A stretch of DNA of 64,000 bases from Strigamia acuminata (lineage: Eukaryota; Arthropoda; Chilopoda; Geophilomorpha; Linotaeniidae): the NCBI GenBank assembly GCA_949358305.1, contig OX442315.1, forward strand, positions 35,304,427-35,368,426. Reading direction: 5' to 3'. Under the pieces are notes generated by a model, which saw nothing but the letters and a program-made list of their open reading frames with translations, was not told the origin of the DNA and made no database searches. Made by a program: the position numbers and the translations under genes. Shown one piece after another: positions 54,516-64,000 of this stretch; within the stretch, counting starts at the first letter, position 1, and each line of letters begins with the position of its first letter.

Positions 54516-57434
54516 TCAATGCAAAAGGTCCGTGAGGCTGGCCACGAACCTACTCCGCTCGTCCTTCCTGATTTTGACGACTAAAATAGACAAAATAAAA
54601 TTAAAATCGATTTTAAATTAAATTAAATTTTTTCTTTTACTCGATGAATCGAAATTGAGCTCGAGAATCTCGCACTTCGACATATCCGCTGCCCTTTCAA
54701 ACGCTTTTCCGAAGAAACTGCAAATTAAAAAAATTAAATAAAAATAAAAATAAATTTTAAACGAATTTTCATCCACTACTTTTTCGTTGAACTTTCGGAA
54801 ATCGGTGGAATGCCAACGAGGCACACGAAGTCTTCGTCCGCAGCCGGAGCCGATAAAACCAGCGGTAACTGTTTATTCTTGTTCTTCCTGGCCTGAATTT
54901 AAATATTTCGTCATTTAGTTTAGAATTCTTGCAATTCGAATTTACCTTCAACGTCATTTGAGCCTGAAGTAGAAATTGAGCGAGTTGAGTGATGCTCGTC
55001 GTATGAGCAAAAAATTTCGCATTGAGTGCACCCTAAAGAAAAGAATAAATAAAAAAAATAAACTTCTTTTTTAAAATATATTATTATTTACTTCTTGAAT
55101 ATTAGCATAGAAAAAAGGGCCTGCTGAGATCACTTGTCCTGAGTCTAAAAACGTCTGTACTTGTCGACAAATAACGCTTAGTTGATGTTTAGCTGAATCA
55201 AGTCCTTTGTACAACATGTCACTTTTACTCCTATTTTAACAAAAAAAAATTAATAAATATTTATATTTAATAAAAATGAATATCCTGAAACTGTTTTGTA
55301 TTAAAATAACTCAGTAAAACGATTACAAAGAAGAAAAAAAAATATTGTTGTACGTAAAAACTGAATTTTTGCAATTTAGTGTGGATTTTTGTGCTTTTAA
55401 AGACATAAATTTGCAGTTTTAATGCCAGAAATTGTCATTTTGTCATTATTACGGCAAAAAAAGACCATTTTGTGCATCTGAAAACAGTTTTGCACGTAAA
55501 AATGCAGTTTTTTGAGCCAAATTGTGTAATAATTTATGTTTGAAGTACAAAACAGCTTCTAAAAATTCCCATCCTTCCATCCTAACCGTGCTAAACAATC
55601 CACCGCGTCATAAAAACATTCTATGTCAGTTTTGTTATCGCTCGACTCCAACAACGCCGTCACCGCGTAGACGATATCAGATGCGCAAAACTTGTTTCTG
55701 AACCCCTGCTGAACGTGAAACGATGCAAACAAAATCTGATTCAACCTAAAAAAAATCAAAAACAAAAATAAACGTCAAATTAAAAATTAAAAAATTAAAA
55801 AAAATTTCATACCCATATTTTTCCGCTTTATCCTCAATCCAGGTTTTAACATTCCCTCGCAAATGCATGTCCATCGACACATATTTTTGTTTCACTTGCG
55901 CCAGAGGGAGCCCCAAATCAGCCAAAAACTCGTACAATTTCTTCTCCCCCTTCAACGTCCACAACTTAAACCTGCAAGCGGTGTGCATCGTATTACGAAT
56001 ACTATCGTGCAGCGACCAGTGCCGGTACAACGCCAGAAATAAACTGCACAAATTAAAAATCAAATCAATAAAAAACAAACAAAATAAATAAATAAAATGC
56101 TAACTCTCTATCAAATGTGATTTTCAGACAGTCTATAGACAAAGCATCATTTTCCTGTCGTGGATTATGTCGAGAGACGTGACCCTGCAAATTATCGCAC
56201 TCTAAAACGTATTCTTGCGAGTCGATTTTGTTGTTTATATATTGTTCTGTCAATCCTATAATCGCCCACCTGAGAAAATAAAAAATAAAATTATATTTCT
56301 ATAAATAAAAACATCATGTTTTTCATTACCATAATAATTCATTGCTGTCTAACGACAATTTCCATACGATATCGAACATTATAACCGCAGACTAGAGAAA
56401 TTAAAGTGAATAAAATTGTTTTTGTGTACGTTAAGGCGGTTTATTTAATTACTGATGGTCCGTAGTAAGTGTATTTTTCATATTCGTGCATTATTTCATC
56501 TCTAGAAAAACAAAATAATTTTTTTTAAATAAAAAATTAATTTAAAAAAAATATTATTTACTTCTTTTGCTCCCACAAACGCTTTTCTCGTTGTTTTTCC
56601 AACGCTTCTTCATCGAATCGTTTTCTTTTTGGCGGTGATTCTTCGTCACTGTGACCTTCTTCGTCTTCTTCGTCATCTTCGGGCTGTGTTTCAATAAAAA
56701 ATTTAATTTGTAATACATTTTTGCGCTTCAATTAAATTACCGCTTCAAAAACGTCTTCAAAATCTGGAAATTTATCATCCACATTCTCGTTCGTTTTAAG
56801 TATTAAACGCACTTGATGGTCGTTGTAAACATTGTAGAGATCTATCGGTCGATGACTGATCAAAATGTAAATATTATTACAACATTCGCTTATGTAATGT
56901 TAATTTACGACTATTACCTGTCGAGTATGTAAAATATAGGATCATCGGAGGGATTTAGATACCCTAAAACATTAAAATTAGCTCCGCAGTTTATTAAAAT
57001 AACTCTTTTCACCTGAAAAGACAGAAAAATAATGAAAATCAAAATTTTGTACTTTAAAAAAAAAAATATTAATTACATATGCTCTATTTTGGTCGTAAGC
57101 ACGTTTCAAGTCTTCCGCTGTTTTAACGGGAATTATTGTGTAGCAAACGTCACAGCATTGGAATAAAAACTACAAAATAAAAATCAATTTTTAAAAAATT
57201 TATAAAATAAAATGTAAAAATTCGTAGAATAATTAGTTTTTTTACTTGTAAGATTTTCCACGCACATACGGCATCAACGTCGAATGAGACAAACACATGA
57301 ACCCTCTGTGAAGAATAATAATAATAAGAAATAATTTGTTTAGGAAATTGATTTTAACTTGGGCGGAGAAATGTCCGAACCTGCTGAGTGTGAATATCGT
57401 CATAAAATCCCGTTCTGATATCGGATACAATCAT
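54516..57434 (-). CDS. CDC45: CDC45, CMG replicative helicase subunit
   Basis: Sixteen exons: 57434-57381, 57305-57246, 57169-57077, 57012-56918, 56855-56741, 56683-56562, 56501-56453, 56391-56330, 56269-56105, 56043-55813, 55745-55587, 55230-55092, 55032-54946, 54892-54780, 54717-54641, 54580-54516. Together they give 561 residues (human 566) without a stop. Hallmarks: MIVSDIR start, FDVDA (the DHH-like motif I), [19 protein letters not shown], an acidic stretch then [39 protein letters not shown] and [14 protein letters not shown]45 binds MCM2-7 and GINS to form the CMG helicase in the nucleus. Introns are about 49-360 bp. It is head-to-head with UFD1. Confidence 0.95.
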
Positions 57435-57877
57435 TTTGAACCGAACTGTAGCGACTTACGATCCCAGTCATCAAGAAAACCACATCTAATCCTAAAATAT
57501 AATGCTTTGGACGACGGTTCAAATGAATCGACCACTGGCGAAACAACGAACAGTACAGGCCGTGAAATTCCGCGCCATTTCGTGTTAAAGAGTTTCGAAT
57601 AACAGCCAATACGAGGCGGTTCAAATTCGATTGGCTATTAATACTAGAATAAACATTTACGTATTTCAATTTATACACATAATCCTAAATTAAAAGAATA
57701 TTTTTTAATCTTTAGTAAAAAATGATATATAAAAAGTTATTTTATTTTTACATAGAGAAATATTCTAGGCGCGGAGTTAATGTTTATATCCTTTAGGACT
57801 ACAAAATTGAAGTTAAAGAACGATTTTGGTTCAATTTCTGTGTTTTCTTACTCGTACAAGATAAATACTCGATCAGA
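57435..57877. promoter_or_regulatory. Bidirectional promoter region between CDC45 and UFD1
   Basis: 443 bp separate the two start codons, so both genes must be driven from here. No TATA box is obvious. An open plus-strand frame across 57336-57602 is antisense to CDC45 exon 1 and is not a gene. Confidence 0.55.
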
Positions 57878-59462
57878 ATGGTAAATTGAATAATAGAATG
57901 CATATTTACTCGATTACTTGAACTAAAATTCTAACAAATCCTTTTTTAGTTTAAAAAAAAATGAATGACTAATCGTATTTTGATGTTTACAGTTCAATTT
58001 CAATATGTTTCACGAGCCGATGAGGCCTTTTAACACTCAATATCGATGTTATTCAGTGTCAATGTTGCCTGGGAATGAAAGACAAGACGTAGAACGTGGA
58101 GGGAAAAGTAAAAAATTAAATTTTAAAAAATAAATAAATAAATAAATTGTAAAAAATATTTTTTTTTTTAGTTATAATGCCGCCATCAGCACTTGACACG
58201 TTGAGTTAGTATCTTAAAACAGGTTAATAAACTGTGATTTCTAATTTTTATTTGATTCCAGCTCGTTTGAACATCGTTTACCCAATGCTTTTCAAGTTGA
58301 GCAATAAAAAAACAAACCGTGTCACCCATTCTGGCGTGCTAGAATTCGTTGCCGATGAAGGAAAAGTGTATTTACCTTATTGGGTAATTAAATAACACAT
58401 TTTTTAACAAGGATATTCGAAAAATATCTGACTGCATTTCGATTTTTAGATGATGCGCAATTTATTGCTCGAAGAAGGTGGATTCATTCAAGTTGAAAGT
58501 ATTTCGCTTCCAATCGCCACTTTCTCAAAGTTCCAACCGCAAGCCGAAGATTTCCTCGACATAAGCAACCCTAAAGCAGTGTATTAAATTAAATTTTAAT
58601 ATAAAATATTTTAGTTTATATATTTTACAAAAAATAATATTGCGCAGTTTGGAAAACGCTTTACGAAGTTTTGCGTGCTTGACCACGGGGGATATAATAG
58701 CAATTAAATACAACGACAAGGTATTAAATCTACAACGTTAATTTGAAATAGTTTTTCAAATAAAATCTAATTTTTAACAGATATACGAATTATGTGCACT
58801 GGAAACTCAACCTGGGAAAGCAGTATCCATTATCGAATGTGATATGAATGTAAATAAAAGAGAACAAAACGATATATTTACTGTAATCAAATCAAATCTT
58901 TCATTTTTAAATTGTAGGTTGAATTTGCTGCGCCATTAGGCTACAAAAGTCCCAGTCAGGAGAGCGTTATGGACACAGACATGGATGTAAGAAGTGTTTT
59001 TGATAGTTTTACTTGTGGTTTTATCGAATCTTCATTGTAGAGCGCGTCCACTAGTACGGCCGATGTGGAAATGGATATGAGACTGTTTATACCTTTCGCT
59101 GGTCACGGAAATCGATTAGATGGGAAGAAAAGAGCGAGCGATTCTGATAATAAAGTGCTACGTCCGTTGGTTAAAAGGTTAATTTGAAATAATGAAAATT
59201 GTGTGCCAAAAATTACATAAACGATGCATTTTTAGAGGAATTCCCGACTACGATTACCAAGTTGGAACATTGAAATTCATTAGAAATTTACGTTCAACTC
59301 ATTCCATAGATTCCGATGTAATATTTTCGAGCATAAAATCGACAATTTTCAGCATTAGTTAACGTTTAAACGAAATTTTATTCTTTTTAGCCGAAAGAGG
59401 GACCCGACCCATTTCAAGCCTTTTCCGGTCAAGCACAGTCACTGCGAAGCAGAAGACCTTGA
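57878..59462 (+). CDS. UFD1: UFD1, ubiquitin-recognition adaptor of p97/VCP
   Basis: Eleven exons: 57878-57880 (only the ATG), 57993-58107, 58172-58204, 58262-58383, 58450-58580, 58648-58720, 58781-58849, 58918-58986, 59041-59177, 59236-59317, 59391-59462, giving 301 residues (human 307). Motifs: [105 protein letters not shown] and an end with [13 protein letters not shown]1 with NPL4 delivers ubiquitylated clients to p97, in ER-associated degradation and in removing the CMG helicase from chromatin. The one-codon first exon is supported by a GTAAAT donor directly after the ATG and by the in-frame acceptor. Confidence 0.94.
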
Positions 59463-59831
59463 GCTTCGATTTGTCTTTTTTATGTAAACAAATTTATGAT
59501 AATTAAAATTGATTTAAGAATTTAGTTACTTATTTATGAAATGCTGCACCCTTATATATATTATATTATATTTGGGGATCCCATGCATCCACGGTCGCTA
59601 TTTATATTTTATATTTCCGCCATGAAGATTGTCCTCTTAGGATGTAGTTCTACGTCAAACAAGTTATTGAAAATGAACTGAGATTGAGCCACATTGATAG
59701 AAAATAACTTTCCCAGTCTTAAGAAACCCTCGCAAAACGACCCCCTTGACACTTTCCCACAGCACACAGAGTATAAACCTGGCTAATATTAGTATTTTTG
59801 AACAATAGGTGGCGCCATTAACTAGAATATG
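59463..59831. other. UFD1 3' flank, nothing further recognised
   Basis: AT-rich 3' end of UFD1, then unique sequence up to the foldback element. No ORF of note. Confidence 0.4.
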
Positions 59832-61268
59832 TATACTCTGTCTGACCTTAAGAATAAAGAAAAATCCCCTCCCTTTTGAGGCCTTTTCACTGGTGTAGTG
59901 ATACGGAAAAGTAGAGCAATACACCATTAAAACCTCAGGTTTTATTGAGCCTAATAATCCTAAAATAAAGTAAATATTATTTTGGTATTTTGGTATGTTA
60001 TTTTTGTATTTTGGTATGGTATTTTGGGACAGTATTTTGGTACTGTATTTTAGTACTGTATTTTGGTATTTTGGTATGGTATGTTGGTACCATTGGAACC
60101 AAATATGTTTTGGTACTAAATATGTTTTGGTACCAAATACGTTTTGGTACCAAATGCGTTTTGGTACCAAATACGTTTTGGTACCAAATATGTTTTGGTA
60201 CCATAATAGTATAATATGTTTTGGTACCATAATAGTATAATATGTTTTGGTACTATTATGGTACCAAAACATATTTGGTATCAATAGTACCAAAACATAT
60301 TTGGTACCAATGGTACCAAAAGACCAAAATACCGTTGTTTATTTACTTTATTTTAGGATTATTAGGCCTTGGCACCATTGGTACCAAAACATATTTGGTA
60401 CCAATGGTACCAAAACATATTTGGTACCAAAATACCAAAATACTGTTGTTTATTTACTTTATTTTAGGATTATTAGACCTTTGGTACCAAAACATATTTG
60501 GTTCCAATGGTACCAAAATACCATACCCAAATAACCAAATACCGTACCAAAATACCGTACCAAAATACAGTACCAAAATACAGTACCAAAATACAGTACC
60601 AAAATACTGTCCCAAAATACCATAGGGGCCGTCCATAAATTACGTAACGCTCCAAGGGGGGGGGGGGGGAGGGGGTTTCAGATTTTGTTACGGGTCATTA
60701 GTAAGGGAGAGGGGGGGTTCTCAATAATGTTACGGTCCATGAAAAATTTATTTTTAATGTTTTAAAATTGAAAATATACGCAGTTTTGAGACTGATTTTT
60801 GAAAATTTTTGGGGGGGTGATTTCAGTTTTATTACGTAACTAGAGGGGTGGGGGTTTGGGAATTTGTTACGGCCCTGTTACAGAGGGGGGGAGGGGGTCT
60901 AAAATGCCCAAAATTGGCGTTACGTAATATATGGACGGCCCCATACCAAAATACAAAATACCATACCAAAATACAAAATACCAAAATACAAAATACCAAA
61001 ATACCATACCAAAATACCAAAATACCATACCAAAATACCAAAATACCATACCAAAATACCAAAATAACATACCAAAATACCAAAATACCATACCAAAATA
61101 CCAAAATACCATTGTATATTTACTTTATTTTAGGATTATTAGGCTCAATAAAACCTGAGGTTTTATTAAAACCTGGTGTATTGCTCTACTTTTCCGTATC
61201 ACTACACCAGTGAAAAGGCCTCAAAAGGGGGGGAATTTTTCTTTATTCTTAAGGTCAGACAGAGTATA
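59832..61268. mobile_element. Foldback element with TTTTGGTA/TACCAAAA repeats
   Basis: Outer arms (TATACTCTGTCTGACC... and its inverse) are inverted repeats over about 150 bp, including ACACCAGTGAAAAGGCCTCAA. Between them are long arrays of TTTTGGTA on the left and TACCAAAA on the right, so most of the 1.4 kb can fold on itself. A central zone has GTTTTGGTACCAAATACG-type units. The inner arm piece TTTACTTTATTTTAGGATTA recurs near 60335, 60445 and 61115. There is no protein. A MITE is nested at 60625-60942. Confidence 0.7.
60625..60942. mobile_element. MITE-Z, complete copy (318 bp)
   Basis: Terminal inverted repeats of 26 bp with one mismatch, starting GGGGCCGTCCATAAATTACG, flanked by ATA on both sides (3-bp duplication, as in PIF/Harbinger-type elements). 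G-rich interior, no ORF. Partial copies are at 21591 and 28912. Confidence 0.75.
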
Positions 61269-62280
61269 GTATGTGTGAACATTGTGTGGCGATCGGTAAT
61301 GGGCGTATGATCGGTAGTAATGACGTCGAAAAAAAAATATGCCCGCCGCTCCACAAATTATCCGGTCTCTCGATCAACATCAATGTTGGTGCATTACCCG
61401 CACCTGGAATCATGTTTTACATTTAACCAAGGGCGCCACATTGCGGCCATCCATTCGTGACAACTGACGCCAATCAATGGTTTCGGTTTATGGACAGTAC
61501 AGAACGTCGTTTCACTCGTTTCTCGGACACCACGTTACGACTTCTCGAAAAGGTACAGATTTCAACAATTTTAATAGGTTATCAAAGGAGCAATGTATAT
61601 GTAAAACTTACAACTCATTCTTTTTTTGTGAAAAGACATACATGACGTCACCTTATGAGAACATGTAAACATGGTAACTGACACAGTTTTGTAAAAAAAT
61701 TGATTTTTATTTATCTGGAAAACTATGTTTATATGGCATTAGTTTTATCACGGATCCAATAAAGAGGGACATGGCACTGCCGAAAAATTATATTTTGGGG
61801 TTGAAGCCGCGCATGTGATCAAACCGAGCTTCCAGGAGTGGCTTACCCACAAAACGTACATTTTTTTTATGCCATCCAAAACTCGTTATATATTTTAGTA
61901 TAAACTTACATTTTTTTTTAACTCTATGCCATCCATCGTATACGTTTCTAGATCTAAATTTGTGAATTTATGTTTGAAATACGTTCAATTTTCAGTGAGG
62001 CATTGGAAAACTATTTTTAGCGCCACCTAGTAGCAGTTTTTGAAAATCGCGTGGCTTCAACTCCCAGCACGTCCACATGTGCCATGTCCCTCTTCACTGG
62101 GTCCGTGGTTTTTTGATAAACATGACGCACGTTAATTATATTACCCATAATGCATTTTGATTATCTGAAACCACAAAATGGCTGTCAGTCAATTTCAACT
62201 TCTAAACAAACCAAATTTTTCAAGGGGTATAACTACTTATAATACAATTCTAATTGTATTTATTTGTTCTTTCAATATAG
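61269..62280. other. Upstream region or first intron of the ZNFX1-like gene
   Basis: Contains a possible first coding exon at 61490-61552 (21 codons, starting MDSTERRFTRFS, donor GTACAG) that joins in frame to the acceptor at 62280. The remainder is unremarkable. Confidence 0.35.
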
Positions 62281-64000
62281 TTAACAATGTGGCGCTTTTC
62301 CGCCAGTCAACGGAATTTTCGGGGTTTCCATCAAACATTTAATCAACCAGAAGATGAAAATTTTAGAAAAATTGAAATTTTACCATTAATTAAAGAATTG
62401 CTAGACGAAAATAACCCAATTTTGAGGTCAAATATTACCAAAGGGCCGTACGAAGATGTAGACCATTACTTGGACGTACAATTTCGTCTTTTAAGAGAAG
62501 ATTTTGTTGCGCCCCTTCGAGATGGAATACAGGACTATAGAGCCAACAGGAAATTCGATACCAGTAAATACCAAGGCATGTGGATACACGAGCGCGTGAA
62601 AATTGGAGCTGCAAAACACAAGGAACGACGAGTTCTGCACGAACTGATTTTCTACAACAAACATTTTAGAATCGTCAATTGGGACACATCCAATAGATTC
62701 ATGCATGGCTCGCTTCTGTGTTTATCCAATGACAACTTCGAAACGGTCATATCCGCAGTGGTTGCTGACAGCAATCCAAAAGACTTGAAAAAAGGGATCG
62801 TCCTAGTAAATTTTGAAGGAGCAAAAAGTAAATTGAAAGGAGTTTACTCAGCTGCCGAATTGCAGACGTTTTTCGGTGCGTACAGACCTGTACTGCAAGG
62901 TCTGCAGAGCTTCAATAAGTACAATTTACCATTTCAAAAGTACATTATCAAAGCACAGCGCCGATTGGATCCACCTACTTACTTGAATCGTTCATCGAGA
63001 TACAAGTTTAGCATTAGAGACCGAGCGAATTTGATTAGTCGGAAAGTTCTTGACATGAACGATTGGCCGTCAGAAGTTGAGTTGAATCTGGACAATTCGC
63101 AAAGAAAAGCCATGCATTTAGCCTTGAGTTCGGAGTTGGCTGTAATTCAAGGGCCGCCAGGTACTGGAAAAACCCACGTTGCATTAAAGATCATGAAAAC
63201 TTTACTCAACAACAAAGACGTTTGGAGGGGCAAACAGAAATTCGGCCCCATTTTGGTAGTGTCTATGACGAATCATGCTTTGGATCAATTTCTAGAAGGC
63301 GTGCTTGATTTTACTCAATCGATAATACGTGTTGGAGGAGGATCGGAAAGCGAAAAACTCGAGAAATATACTTTGAAGGCAATTCAACATCGCATGAAAC
63401 GTAATAGGTGTGACATATTAAGAAAATGTGATGTGATTGGAATGACAACAACTGGTGCTGCGAAACATGCGGATGAACTTGGTTTTATTAGGCCAAAAAT
63501 TGGTAATTTTACAATTTATTACAAATTTAAATTTCTGATAAATAAATTTCATTCATTTTTTGTTAGTTGTTGTTGAAGAAGCCGCAAGAGTATTTGAATC
63601 ACACATCATCTGCGCATTGACGTTTAACACTCAACATCTTATACTTATTGGTGAGATATAATAATAATAATATATTTCCCAACAATAGACCACTGGAAAA
63701 TTATCACCTAATTCAGCATCAGTTATTAACTAGAAATTTTCAGTCCCAAAGAAAAATGTTGTAAATGTTTTTGTTGCGGTCCACTACTAACCGGAAACCA
63801 TGATTTATTGTAGTTACGCCACTGGATCTCTTATTGTTGTCCATTGTTTCTAATACATTTATCGTGGTTTTATTTTTTTGTAGGTGATCATAAGCAGTTG
63901 CGAGCTCAAGTTAAATGTGCGTAGATTATCTGAGGAATGCCACTTGGATGTTTCGCTTTTTGAAAGACTCATCAACAATGGCGTTGGATATGCAACTCTT
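62281..64000 (+). CDS. ZNFX1: ZNFX1-like SF1 helicase, 5' part, runs off the window, one frameshift
   Basis: Exon 62281-63502 (ATG at 62287, after acceptor CAATATAG), exon 63567-63650, exon from 63884 on. The N-terminus has the family's LPLIKELL, DVDHYLDVQFRLLREDF and PLRDGI sequence. Then comes an SF1 helicase start with Walker A GPPGTGKT, a VSMTNHALDQFLEG segment and a Walker B-like VEEAARVFE, then IGDHKQLRAQVK. At 63919 one extra base breaks the frame (TAG follows), while the +1 frame continues with HLDVSLFERLINNG as expected. ZNFX1 proteins act in small-RNA inheritance or antiviral RNA sensing. The frameshift may be an assembly error or mark a decayed copy. Confidence 0.82.

Noticed and set aside
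57336-57602. Plus-strand ORF at the CDC45/UFD1 promoter
   Set aside because: Overlaps CDC45 exon 1 on the other strand and has no homologue or splice sites of its own.
59664-60293. 209-codon minus-strand ORF in the foldback region, and the many GTKTYLVP-like frames
   Set aside because: Translated tandem repeats (TTTTGGTA and its complement). Open because of the repeat unit, not because of selection.

Overview
This 64 kb window is nuclear DNA of an animal with short spliceosomal introns (mostly about 45-110 bp). The gene families fit an invertebrate, probably an arthropod, but the species cannot be fixed from sequence alone. No prokaryotic features, CRISPR arrays, rRNA or tRNA genes were seen.

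Layout. 1-16.4 kb is repeat territory: a 5'-truncated, slightly damaged Ty3/Gypsy element on the minus strand (gypsy-1, 619 to about 11,180) lies between two inverted terminal-repeat arms, followed by AT-rich DNA with a diverged foldback and a TIR element. 16.4-34.8 kb holds repeated copies of a gene module on the minus strand. The module contains C2H2 zinc-finger genes, each with a TATCGATA-type promoter block and a noncoding first exon, and a gene matching the ribosome-maturation/replisome factor AIRIM (C1orf109). 34,780-47,648 is an intact, very young Ty3/Gypsy element on the plus strand (gypsy-2). Its LTRs look identical, and it sits inside the promoter of a zinc-finger gene. 47.65-52.7 kb is the other copy of the zinc-finger/AIRIM module.

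52.9-59.5 kb is a compact block of ordinary genes: CINP (-), a MIF-family tautomerase (+), CDC45 (-) and UFD1 (+). CDC45 and UFD1 are head-to-head, as they are in vertebrates. 59.8-61.3 kb is a foldback element full of TTTTGGTA-type repeats with a nested MITE. 61.5-64 kb is the 5' part of a ZNFX1-like helicase gene that runs off the window and carries one apparent frameshift.

Main observations. (1) Both Gypsy elements carry a third gene after pol, in the env position, that is not an envelope gene. It has the same two-exon structure in both: a short acidic exon, a phase-0 intron, and a long proline/arginine-rich exon with a conserved C-terminal block. (2) Both elements use an A AAA AAC slippery heptamer to join gag and pol by -1 frameshifting. 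(3) AIRIM and CINP, partners in the AFG2 (55LCC) AAA+ complex, are neighbours here, next to CDC45 (replicative helicase) and UFD1 (p97 adaptor that acts in unloading that helicase). AIRIM is present three times.

Exon boundaries were read by eye from GT/AG sites and reading frame. Homology calls rest on remembered family features, not on database searches.
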